Positions 52,600 to 60,748 of a stretch of 64,000 nt of DNA are shown in pieces. Both the position numbers and the translations under genes were made by a program. The notes under the pieces were generated by a model. That model did no database searches. It saw nothing but the letters and a program-made list of their open reading frames with translations, and was not told the origin of the DNA. Each line of letters begins with the position of its first letter. Within the stretch, counting starts at the first letter, position 1. This stretch comes from Ethanoligenens harbinense YUAN-3 (lineage in GTDB: Bacteria > Bacillota > Clostridia > Oscillospirales > Ethanoligenentaceae). The stretch lies in the NCBI RefSeq assembly GCF_000178115.2, contig NC_014828.1, forward strand, positions 2,077,310 through 2,141,309. Direction: 5' to 3'.

Positions 52600-54030
52600 C
52601 TATTTGGAAATGACCGGCAGCGTAATGGTAACGGCCGTGCCCTTGCCTTCCTCACTGGCGATCTCCAGCGTGCCGCCATGCAGGCAGACGATCTCGTCCG
52701 CTACCGCAAGCCCGATACCGGAGCCGCGCCGCGTGGCGTTGCCCTTGAAAAACTTCTGTTTGACACGGGAGAGATCCCTTGCCGGGATGCCGCATCCCGT
52801 ATCGCTGACAATAATGCGGACATGGTTGCCGCAGTCGATCGCATCCACCTTGACCACGCCGCCCGCGTCTGAATATTTGAACGCGTTGTCCAGGATATTG
52901 ACGAACACCTGCCGCAGCCGGTTGCGGTCGCCCATCATGGGCGGCAGGCTGGCCGGCTCGTTGTATATGAACGTCAGGCCCTCGCGGTGCGCGCGGTCGG
53001 AAAACATCAGCACGGCCTCGCCCATTTCCGCGAGGATGTCGATCTTGTCGATGGCCATGCGGAAACGGCCGCTCTGCATCCGCGAAAAATCCAGCAGGTC
53101 TTCCACCATGGCGGAGAGCCGCCCGGTTTCATCCGTGATGACGCGCATGCCCTTATGAATGGTGTCGGTATCGCCGGGTGCGCAGCCCTGGATGGTTTCC
53201 GCCCAGCCTTTGATGGCGGTAAGCGGCGTGCGCAGTTCGTGCGAGACCGAGGAGATGAAATCGTTTTTGATGCGGTCGGCCGTGCCGAGCTCCCCGGCAA
53301 GGTTGTTGATGGTGTCGCAGAGCGCGCCGATTTCGTCGTCATAGCTTTTGCCGATGCGGGCGTTGTAATCGCCGGACGCGATGCGCCCCGCCATGGCGGT
53401 CACTTCGCGCACCGGCACCACGATGGAATTGATGAAATACATCCCCGAAAACAGAACGAACAGAATGATGGCAATGCAGATGATGCCGCTGATGAGCGAG
53501 AACAGAGCAATCTGCCAGTCCACCTCCGTCATCGAGACCACATAACGCGCGGCGCCCAGCTCTTTACCCTGAGAATCGCGCAGGATGCTGGTGACCGCCA
53601 TCACCTTTTCCCCTGTGGAGGCGTTCACGCCCATCCAGTTGCCAAGGCCCTGCGCGGATGCGCTCGCCTGCGTGAAATCCGGCATGGAGAGCTTCTGGTC
53701 GGGCAAGAAATCGCTGGAGGTGAGCAGAACGTCGCCCTTTTTGTTCAGGATGAGCAGCTCCATAATACCCCTGTCCGAGAAGCTGGCCACAAAATCCTTC
53801 GCGGTAGCGTAGAAATCCGGAGTCTGCGGGTCGATGTCGCGCGTGAACTGGGTGGCGCGCACCCGCGCCTCGGTGGTGAGATAACTCTGCACCGCGCTGT
53901 AATAGTAGTTGTGCACGGCAAAGGCAAATACGACCCACACGATGCCGAGGATGGCGACGATGATGCCCATGCTGTTGAACACCCACCGCCGGGTGATGCC
54001 TTTAAATATGAAGACCTGCCTGAATTTCAT
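52600..54030 (-). CDS. Membrane sensor histidine kinase
   Basis: 476 residues. Two transmembrane segments (about 14-38 and 175-200) flank an extracytoplasmic sensor of about 130 residues, followed by a HAMP linker (about 200-250). HisKA has the phosphorylated His in FISSVSHELRTPLTAIKGWAE. The ATPase domain shows the N box RQVFVNILDNAFKYS, G1 DTGCGIPARDL and G2 GSGIGLAVADEI. It works with the adjacent response regulator (spacing 48 bases). The lipoprotein in front of both may be its signal partner or target. The signal is unknown; the architecture is PhoR/ResE-like without PAS. Confidence 0.95.
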   Translation of the reverse strand: MKFRQVFIFKGITRRWVFNSMGIIVAILGIVWVVFAFAVHNYYYSAVQSYLTTEARVRATQFTRDIDPQTPDFYATAKDFVASFSDRGIMELLILNKKGDVLLTSSDFLPDQKLSMPDFTQASASAQGLGNWMGVNASTGEKVMAVTSILRDSQGKELGAARYVVSMTEVDWQIALFSLISGIICIAIILFVLFSGMYFINSIVVPVREVTAMAGRIASGDYNARIGKSYDDEIGALCDTINNLAGELGTADRIKNDFISSVSHELRTPLTAIKGWAETIQGCAPGDTDTIHKGMRVITDETGRLSAMVEDLLDFSRMQSGRFRMAIDKIDILAEMGEAVLMFSDRAHREGLTFIYNEPASLPPMMGDRNRLRQVFVNILDNAFKYSDAGGVVKVDAIDCGNHVRIIVSDTGCGIPARDLSRVKQKFFKGNATRRGSGIGLAVADEIVCLHGGTLEIASEEGKGTAVTITLPVISK

Positions 54031-54078
54031 GGATGACGCTCCTGCCGTCCGCGCAGAGCAGCCCGCCGGGCTGTGTCT

Positions 54079-54789
54079 TTACGCGGGTTCTCCTTTGCTC
54101 CACTTGTATCCGAACCCCCATACCGTGAGAATATGGCGGGGGGCCGACGGATCTTCCTCCACTTTCATCCGCAGCCGGCGGATATTGACGTCCACAATCT
54201 TCAGTTCGCCGAAATAATCCTCGCCCCACACATGGTTGAGAATATCCCCGCGGGAAAGCGCCGTGTCCGGGTTCTCCAGAAAATATTTCATGATCTGGTA
54301 TTCCATCTGTGTCAGTTCAATGGGCTGGCCGCGCCGGTAAAACGTGCGGCTTTTCGTATTCAGCACAAAATCCCCCGACACGATGCCGTTTTCGTCCTCT
54401 TTTTCACCGGCTTCGAGGTTCAGCCGGCGATAGAGCGCATCCACCCGCGCCACCAGTTCGGACGGGCTGAACGGCTTGGTCACATAGTCGTCCGCACCAA
54501 TCATCAGCCCGCCCACTTTGTCCATCTCCTGCGTGCGCGCCGTGAGCATGATGATGCCGAGCGTCTTGCTTTTCTGGCGCAGTTCCCGGCAGACGGCAAA
54601 GCCGTCTATCCCCGGCAGCATGATATCCAGCAGCGCGATGCGGATCTCGTTCCCGTGTGACTCATACAGCTTGAGCGCCGCCTCGCCCGTGCCTGCTTCC
54701 AGCACTTCATAGCCGGCCCGTTTGAGATTGATGATGACAAACTCACGGATGGCCTGCTCGTCTTCCACCACCAGGATGGTCTTGGTCAT
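54079..54789 (-). CDS. OmpR/PhoB-family response regulator
   Basis: 236 residues from the ATG at 54789 (AAGGAG upstream). The receiver domain shows VVEDEQAIREFV, the phosphoacceptor Asp in RIALLDIMLPGIDGF (about Asp53), MLTAR and the conserved Lys in DYVTKPFSPSELVAR. The C-terminal winged helix (about 135-230) ends in GEDYFGELKIVDVNIRRLRMKVEEDPSAPRHILTVWGFGYKW, standard for OmpR regulators. It pairs with the downstream kinase in the same operon. Confidence 0.96.
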   Translation of the reverse strand: MTKTILVVEDEQAIREFVIINLKRAGYEVLEAGTGEAALKLYESHGNEIRIALLDIMLPGIDGFAVCRELRQKSKTLGIIMLTARTQEMDKVGGLMIGADDYVTKPFSPSELVARVDALYRRLNLEAGEKEDENGIVSGDFVLNTKSRTFYRRGQPIELTQMEYQIMKYFLENPDTALSRGDILNHVWGEDYFGELKIVDVNIRRLRMKVEEDPSAPRHILTVWGFGYKWSKGEPA

Positions 54790-54856
54790 GCAATCTCCTT
54801 CTTTCCGTCTGCCCGCCGCCGCGCCCGGGGCGCCCGTCTGTTTCAAAGCCTGCCGC

Positions 54857-56203
54857 TCAGTCCACCAGTTTGAACTGCTGGCGCACCGTACCGATATCCA
54901 GCATATACGGGCTGTTTGCGCCCGCTGCATCAGCCTGATAGGCATACACCATGCCGTCGCTTTCGTCTATACGCTGCAAAGCGGTGTTTGCGCTCACGGT
55001 ACTCCACACATCGCTGGAATACGCCAGGATATCAAACAGGTGCGCGCCCACCGTCCGCGTGGCGGGGTTCCATTCATAAAACGCCCAGTCGGAATCGCCG
55101 TTCTCCCGCTGAACGGTGATCGTCTGCGTGCCGGTCTCCCATTTTGCCGGAAAAAGAAACGTGTATCCCTCCGTGCTGTTGATGACCGAGGAGAGTTTGG
55201 GGACCAGCGCGCCGTTTTTCCAGATCATCCACTGCACTTTCCAGATTTTTTCGGCGGATTTTGTGCCGCTGATCTCTTCATAGCCGGGAAGCTCGATCGG
55301 TACCGGGATCTCGATGCTGCCGTCCCCGTCGATATCCTGGCAGGTAACGGACACATCGCGCAGGGTCTCCGCATTCGCCATTTTCTGGTCCGGGTCATAC
55401 AGCGGGGAGGTAAGCTGCCCGTTTTTCCAAAGCACCATCTCCGTCACCATCTTATCGGGGCCCTTACGGCTGTCGATCAGCACGGCCGGAGACCCGTCCT
55501 CACTGGTGGGATACAGGCCGGCGTAACCGGTCACGGTGCTGTCGAGCGGTGCCTGGCTGACCGGCCCGACCGAACCGGCGGCGGCGCCCACCAGCTCTGC
55601 AGATGCCTTTTTGTCGGCGCCGTCAAGCTTCAGCAGCAACAGATCGTCGCGGTTGCCGCCGGTCATGTTCGCGCGGATCATCTCCGTATAGGTGTCGCGG
55701 TAGATCTTCTCATAATTGTTGCCGTGGAACGCATAGATGCCCAGCGCCATGTCGGTGCTTGTGAACGAGGTCCATCCCACGGCCAGTTCCTCGGTGCCGC
55801 TGCCGTCGAAATCACCGAACACGATCCGGTCAACTTCGTTGCCGTCCCCGCTGATGTCGCAGGTTTCCTTCCATTTAGAGCCCGCCTGATGCAGCACCAT
55901 GATGTGGGTGCCGCTTTTTTCTTTGGTGGGGCTGTAAAAAGCCAGCACCGAATTGGTGGCGCCGTGGTCGAAGCTGTGCAGTACGAAGGAGGAACGGTAG
56001 TCGCCGTTGTGCGGGTATTTGAGGGTGGGCGACCCGCCGCCCAGCGCGCTTGCGAGCGCCTGCTCGATGGCCTGCTGCTGTTTGGTCAGCTTCGGCGGGT
56101 TCATCAGCGCCGTGACGTCGGTGGACACGACCGTGCAGCCCGACAGCGCCGCCGCCAGCAAAAGAACCATACCGCAGAGCAGCCATTTTAAACCCTTACG
56201 CAC
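54857..56203 (-). CDS. Lipoprotein with VCBS/FG-GAP-like repeats
   Basis: 448 residues from the GTG at 56203 (AAAGGA 8 bases upstream); ATGs 9 and 21 bases earlier are possible. The signal peptide ends in the lipobox LAAALSGC (Cys about 20), so the protein is anchored outside the membrane. The mature part contains calcium-type Asp-rich loops: DISGDGNEVDRIVFGDFDGSGTEELAVGW, GGNRDDLLLLKLDG and CQDIDGDGSIEIPVPIEL, recalling FG-GAP/VCBS beta-propeller repeats. No catalytic site is seen. It is the first gene of the operon with the response regulator and kinase, so a sensory or target role for the two-component system is likely. Confidence 0.85.
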   Translation of the reverse strand: MRKGLKWLLCGMVLLLAAALSGCTVVSTDVTALMNPPKLTKQQQAIEQALASALGGGSPTLKYPHNGDYRSSFVLHSFDHGATNSVLAFYSPTKEKSGTHIMVLHQAGSKWKETCDISGDGNEVDRIVFGDFDGSGTEELAVGWTSFTSTDMALGIYAFHGNNYEKIYRDTYTEMIRANMTGGNRDDLLLLKLDGADKKASAELVGAAAGSVGPVSQAPLDSTVTGYAGLYPTSEDGSPAVLIDSRKGPDKMVTEMVLWKNGQLTSPLYDPDQKMANAETLRDVSVTCQDIDGDGSIEIPVPIELPGYEEISGTKSAEKIWKVQWMIWKNGALVPKLSSVINSTEGYTFLFPAKWETGTQTITVQRENGDSDWAFYEWNPATRTVGAHLFDILAYSSDVWSTVSANTALQRIDESDGMVYAYQADAAGANSPYMLDIGTVRQQFKLVD

Positions 56204-56286
56204 GCGTGACATCCTTTCCGGCATCGCCGAGCCGACCCGGCCGCCCGTTTTTCCCGCCGCACAGCGGGCGGGCGGCCATGTAAAGC

Positions 56287-56312
56287 AAAAAAAAACGCCG
56301 GTCAAAGCCGGC
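56287..56312 (-). terminator. Leader terminator ahead of the lipoprotein-TCS operon
   Basis: On the minus strand GCCGG-CTTTGA-CCGGC is followed by nine T residues. It lies between the extended -10 promoter at 56385-56393 and the GTG at 56203, about 65-90 bases into the transcript, so it looks like an attenuator. Nothing coding is visible in 56204-56446. Confidence 0.8.
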
Positions 56313-56384
56313 ACAAAAAATGGAGGGACAATGTAATCGGAAAAATTGCCAACTGAACTTCGGCAACATGATTTCCTACCACAA

Positions 56385-56393
56385 ATTATAGCA
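56385..56393 (-). promoter_or_regulatory. Extended -10 promoter of the lipoprotein-TCS operon
   Basis: On the minus strand TGCTATAAT, an extended -10 without a good -35. The predicted start near 56378 gives a leader with a small TTGCC/GGCAA hairpin (56346-56366) and then the terminator. Confidence 0.6.
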
Positions 56394-56446
56394 CCACTCC
56401 CGCCGCCGGTGGTTACACTTTTATTACAAACCTATTACTTTTTCTT

Positions 56447-56477
56447 CAAAAAACGCGGCGTGGCCACAAATGCCGCG
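56447..56477 (-). terminator. Terminator downstream of the polytopic membrane protein gene
   Basis: On the minus strand CGCGGC (56477-56472) pairs with GCCGCG (56459-56454), followed by six T residues. It is about 125 bases beyond the stop at 56604. Confidence 0.75.
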
Positions 56478-56603
56478 CCGACTGCGAAATCCACCCCTTG
56501 TGCGCGAAAAAGCGCGTTTCCGCGCTGCCCGTCCGCATACGGCGCACTTGTATTGTAACGCATTCCGGCAAAGAAGTAAACAGGCGGCGCGGGTGGAAGG
56601 TTC

Positions 56604-58370
56604 TCAGCGTGTAAGCTCGCGGGGCTTCACGGCTTCGATACGCTTCCGAAGAACCAGGATCGTCGTCCCGATGGTGAAGCAAACAAAGAACGCCATCTGG
56701 AAATATGCCGACACCATATACTGCGGAATGATCGGCACTTCCGAGCTGACAAAGCCATAGGCGAAGATCAGCACGCGGAGGAAAAACGTCAGGAAAACAC
56801 CTGTGCAGACCAGCCAGTGCGGTCCGAAACGCAGTTTTCGTTTCCGGAACAGGCCGACCAGCAGGTAAACCGTCAGGAAAACATAGCAGCCGCAGGCGAT
56901 GACAAACAAGATGGGAAATACCTTTTGATACCCAATGGTCACCAAATTCAAGAACGTCAGTTTCTGGTGATTGAAGCGAATGGCGCCCTGATACAGCATG
57001 TACCCCGATGTGCGGACAAACGGCGTCTCTTTCGAGGTATCGGCGAAATCCGACGTTTTATCCCAGCTGCCCACCTCGTTGGTAACGGCCTGATAGATAT
57101 CATCGCCCGCCGGCATGGGGTCGCTTATGATCGGATACGGTGAGCAATCCTTGAACGTCACGTCATACCAGATCGCATAGAGCGTCTTTTTGACAGTCGG
57201 CACAAGGTAGGCGCCGCGCCACGGGGAAAGCATACCGACACTGATGGTCTTGGGATACGATTTGAGCTTTCCGCTGTCAAACGCCGCGTTCAGTTCGGCA
57301 GCAAGGCGCTTGTAATATGCGCTGGCAGTCGCCGCGTTTTTGCAATACCCCGCCGCAGCCACCGCGTTGCGCAGGTTCCAGGTGAAAAACGTGCCGTGCG
57401 TCTCCTGGTCGTCTGCATTAACGAAAATCGCCATCTTTTGCCCTTCCAGATACGGTTCCAGCTCCCGGAAGGCCGGACTGACCGCATACGCCGCCTGCCT
57501 TGCGGCCTTCGTCACCGGTACGTTGGGCATCCATTTGCCACCGTCGATCCGGCACAGGGCACTGTATGCGTTGATGAAATTCGCGTCGGCATATTCGTTG
57601 GTGACAAATTTCCCGTACGCATATGCGTTGGCCCCGGCGATGACGGCGCTGCACACCCCCACCAGAACAAACGGCAGAACCAAGACGGCAAGGCTTTTCA
57701 CGCGCGGCTTGCCCCTGAGTTTGAAGAAGGTCATAACGGCGCATAGCAGGCTGGCCACAACAATCAGCGGGAGTACCCACGCGGAGTCCTCGCGTGTGAG
57801 CAGCGTGGCCGCAAGAGACAGACCCAGCAGAACCGCCCATGGTTTCCATGCGGTATACCGCTCCCCGACCCGGGCATAGATCGCCACCATGCTTGAAACG
57901 GCAAGGAAAGCAAAACTGGCGCAGGTAAAATCCCGGATCACACGTGCGGTGGCGGTGGCGGTATAGCTGCCCGGATTGAACAGCACCACGCAGTACGACA
58001 CGGCAAGGATCGCCCGGCGGGGGATCAGCTTGCGGATGGCGACGATAAAGATGACGCAGGCAAACACGTAGAGGAGCTGCTGCGCAAGCAGCAGCGGGAT
58101 CCCTGTAAAATGGACCCCCGCCACGAACAGAGAATAAAACGCGCCTTTTACCAGCGTATTCTGGGTATAGACGCCCAGCCAGTGCCCGCGGATGATAGAG
58201 GCGGCGTGGGCCAGAAACACCGTATCGTCATCTTCCTGACCCGGCAGAAACGCGATCGGCTGGGCGGCCGTCATCCAAAGCCGGAAGAGCGTGACAGCGG
58301 CCATTGCCACGAGCAAATACAGCCGTTTCCGGTCAGGATATTTTTTCCAGCATGCGCGAATATACGACAT
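56604..58370 (-). CDS. Polytopic membrane protein, possible GT-C-type glycosyltransferase
   Basis: 588 residues with about ten to twelve transmembrane helices. A short cytoplasmic start (KKYPDRKRLY) leads into the first helix, then a loop with acidic residues FLPGQEDDDTVFLAHAASIIRGHWLG, which resembles the Asp-rich first external loop of GT-C glycosyltransferases such as PMT/ArnT. Later loops are long and extracytoplasmic (about 255-440, YADANFINAYSALCRIDGGKWMPN...). GT-C enzymes use lipid-linked sugars outside the membrane. Other motifs are not recognised, so the call is tentative. The gene stands alone. Confidence 0.7.
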   Translation of the reverse strand: MSYIRACWKKYPDRKRLYLLVAMAAVTLFRLWMTAAQPIAFLPGQEDDDTVFLAHAASIIRGHWLGVYTQNTLVKGAFYSLFVAGVHFTGIPLLLAQQLLYVFACVIFIVAIRKLIPRRAILAVSYCVVLFNPGSYTATATARVIRDFTCASFAFLAVSSMVAIYARVGERYTAWKPWAVLLGLSLAATLLTREDSAWVLPLIVVASLLCAVMTFFKLRGKPRVKSLAVLVLPFVLVGVCSAVIAGANAYAYGKFVTNEYADANFINAYSALCRIDGGKWMPNVPVTKAARQAAYAVSPAFRELEPYLEGQKMAIFVNADDQETHGTFFTWNLRNAVAAAGYCKNAATASAYYKRLAAELNAAFDSGKLKSYPKTISVGMLSPWRGAYLVPTVKKTLYAIWYDVTFKDCSPYPIISDPMPAGDDIYQAVTNEVGSWDKTSDFADTSKETPFVRTSGYMLYQGAIRFNHQKLTFLNLVTIGYQKVFPILFVIACGCYVFLTVYLLVGLFRKRKLRFGPHWLVCTGVFLTFFLRVLIFAYGFVSSEVPIIPQYMVSAYFQMAFFVCFTIGTTILVLRKRIEAVKPRELTR

Positions 58371-58515
58371 GTTTTTTCATTCCTCCGTCTTTTGCCGACC
58401 GCCCCTGAAAAAGGCCGCCTGCCCGCGACCCGTCTTCTCCCCCGCGGGGGCCGGCTTTCCCTTCCGTTTTGTCGTATCGGCCCGGGTGCCCGGAGCACCG
58501 CCGCGCCGCACGGTT

Positions 58516-59313
58516 CTAAATCTGTATGCCGAAAACCGAGCAGATCGCATCCACCACGCCGTTTTCATCGTTCGACTTTGCCACGTGGCGGCTGACCGCT
58601 TTGAGTTTCGGGTGCGCGTTGGCCATCGCATAATTTTCGCCGCAGACCTGGAGCATCTCGTAATCGTTGAGATAATCGCCGAAGGCCATGCACTCATCCG
58701 GCGCGATTCCATATTCTTTCTGGAACACGCGAATGGCTTCTCCCTTGTTGACGCCGGGGTTCATCAAATCCACCCAGTGGGTGCCCGAAAGGACGACACC
58801 CAGCGCGTTGTCAAACGGCTGCAGCAACGGGTATGCATGTGTTTCGGCGTTTTCCATGTCGAACACGGCAATCTTGCAGATGCGGTCGCGCCGCGCCGCC
58901 TCCAGCACATCGCCCACCCGTTGGCAGCGCGTGTAATACAACGCCACATTTTCCATAAAAAACGGCACGTCGGAGTCCACATAGGCGCTTTTTTCGCCGC
59001 TGAGAACCGGCATCAGGCCGCCGGCGCCGCGAATGGCCTCCACCACCGCCGTGACGAGCGCTTCGGGGATCTCGCTCACCCACAGGCTGCGCCCACGGTC
59101 GATGACCATCGCACCGTTTTCCGAAATAAACGAAACCTGTTCCTGGACAGGTTCAAACAGTTGCCGCAGATTATAATACTGCCGCCCGCTCGCAACGGCG
59201 AACCGCACCCCCCGGTCGAACAACTGCCGCAGCACGGGGAACAGATGCGCGGGCAATTCCTTTTGGCTGTTGAGCAGCGTCCCGTCCATATCCGAAGCCA
59301 CCAGTTTCAGCAC
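58516..59313 (-). CDS. Cof-type HAD-superfamily phosphatase
   Basis: 265 residues from the GTG at 59313 with AGGAGGGG upstream. The HAD motifs are motif I KLVASDMDGTLLNSQKELP (nucleophile Asp and the second Asp), motif II in FAVASGRQYYNL, motif III Lys in NKGEAIRVFQKEYG and motif IV MAFGDYLNDYEMLQ. The cap between them is of the Cof (C2B) type. These enzymes remove phosphate from sugars or cofactors such as FMN or erythrose-4-phosphate. Substrate unknown. Isolated gene. Confidence 0.93.
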   Translation of the reverse strand: MLKLVASDMDGTLLNSQKELPAHLFPVLRQLFDRGVRFAVASGRQYYNLRQLFEPVQEQVSFISENGAMVIDRGRSLWVSEIPEALVTAVVEAIRGAGGLMPVLSGEKSAYVDSDVPFFMENVALYYTRCQRVGDVLEAARRDRICKIAVFDMENAETHAYPLLQPFDNALGVVLSGTHWVDLMNPGVNKGEAIRVFQKEYGIAPDECMAFGDYLNDYEMLQVCGENYAMANAHPKLKAVSRHVAKSNDENGVVDAICSVFGIQI

Positions 59314-59635
59314 GATACCCCTCCTGACCATGTCCAGCATATCGAGCACCCCAAACGGGCCTGCCGGGCAGCTCACAAAACGGGCGCGCAGACCGAACTT
59401 CATTATATACCATTTTAACCGCCCACGCAAACCATCCCCCATCCCGCATGCCGAGCATCCGCGGCTTTTCCAAAAGGCGCAAAATCCCGCATTCCAGTCA
59501 CGCGGACGCCGCTTCGCAATAGGATGAAAAAGGAAGCCTCACGCCGCCGGTGCGGATGCACCGCCATGTTCCTACATATTGGTTCTGCCGGGCACCTCAT
59601 GCCCGGGCAAGACCCGCACGACAGGGTGGATTCTG

Positions 59636-60247
59636 ATGGATCTGATAGCGATTTTTCTGTTCGCGCTCTCGGCAAATCTGGACAATTTCACGGTGGCCAT
59701 CACCTACGGGATGCGCCGCATCCGGATCGGCTTTGCCGCCAATCTTCTGATTGCGGGCATTTCCGGAGCCGGCACCTGGCTGTTCATGTCGGTGGGCGTC
59801 CTGATCGGACGCTTCCTGCCGCACCCGCTGGCCACCGCCGCCGGCAGCCTGATCCTGGTGGGCATCGGTCTGTGGAGCATCAAAAGCGCACTCCGTCCCA
59901 AAACCGCCCGTCCCCCGCAGGAAACCGGCGTCCGCCTGGGCGATCTGCTGGAGCAGCCGGAAAAAGCAGACGCCGACGCGTCCGGACGCATCGACCTCAA
60001 AGAAGCGGTCATCCTCGCTTTTGCGCTGACGCTCAACAACGCCGGGCTGGGGCTCGGGGCCAGCATTGCGGGCGTCAACATCCTGTTCACCACGCTCTGC
60101 ACCGCCGTTTTGAGTATGGCGCTGATCTGCGCAGGCTGTTTCGTGGGGAAAAACTGGGCTTCGCGCCTGTTTGGGCGCTTTGCCCCGCTGGTGGCCGGGA
60201 TCGTCATTGCCGCGCTGGGCATTTATGAACTGCTCCCGGTTTTTTAG
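59636..60247 (+). CDS. ytaF: Sporulation membrane protein YtaF-like (MntP family)
   Basis: 203 residues from the ATG at 59636 (AGGGTGG upstream). Six hydrophobic segments are visible; the first, MDLIAIFLFALSANLDNFTVAITYGMRRIRI, and its repeat FALTLNNAGLGLGASIAGVN hold the paired N-L-D-N / L-N-N-A-G-L-G motifs of the YtaF branch of MntP-like proteins. A hydrophilic middle loop (about 90-130, RPKTARPPQETGVRLGDLLEQPEKADADASG) separates the halves. In B. subtilis YtaF is a sporulation membrane protein of unclear function; metal export is suggested by homology to MntP. Its presence suggests a spore former. Confidence 0.85.
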   Translation: MDLIAIFLFALSANLDNFTVAITYGMRRIRIGFAANLLIAGISGAGTWLFMSVGVLIGRFLPHPLATAAGSLILVGIGLWSIKSALRPKTARPPQETGVRLGDLLEQPEKADADASGRIDLKEAVILAFALTLNNAGLGLGASIAGVNILFTTLCTAVLSMALICAGCFVGKNWASRLFGRFAPLVAGIVIAALGIYELLPVF

Positions 60248-60748
60248 CCGTTGGCTCCGGCCGGAAACCCAACGGCATTTCCGGCAAAACAGACAAGTCC
60301 CTTCTCTTCTCGGAACAAGGCCTGACCTGAAACGGCCCACTGTATTTTTGCCGCCGGAACGGACATAAAGGCCTCCCTTCAGTCGTATATTCCATCAAGG
60401 GGGTCTTTCCACCGCCCCCGTTATGCATCTCCGCACATTTTATGTATCCGCCTCATATAATTCCCAACGGATATGCATTTTCTCCTTCCAGCCACAAAGT
60501 TTGTTATTTTGTAGACAATGTAGAATCACATGAAATATCTTTACATTATTTTTTCACTCTTTCACAACAATCGTCTTTACAATGTTGTGTGAATATGGTA
60601 AAATTCTAATAGAAAATCGTGATTTTAACCATGATTTGTTTGGATTGTCATGTCACGATTGGAACAATTCCACAAACATTCTAACATTTTCTTTTTAACG
60701 CTCTAAAATCGGATCATATTCATAAAACCGTTGACCGAGGTGGGAAAA
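60248..60748. other. Intergenic region ahead of glgB
   Basis: No gene is seen. A hairpin GCCGTTGG...CCAACGGC (60248-60275) right after the ytaF stop is a weak terminator. The second half becomes A+T-rich. The inverted repeat TTCACAACA (60561-60569)/TGTTGTGTGAA (60583-60593) brackets the -35 of the glg promoter, and the leader from about 60611 to the ATG is about 140 bases long. Confidence 0.6.
60576..60604 (+). promoter_or_regulatory. Sigma-A promoter of the glycogen operon
   Basis: TTTACA (60576-60581), a 17-bp spacer and TAAAAT (60599-60604). The inverted repeat TTCACAACA/TGTTGTGTGAA encloses the -35 region and could be an operator. Confidence 0.65.
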
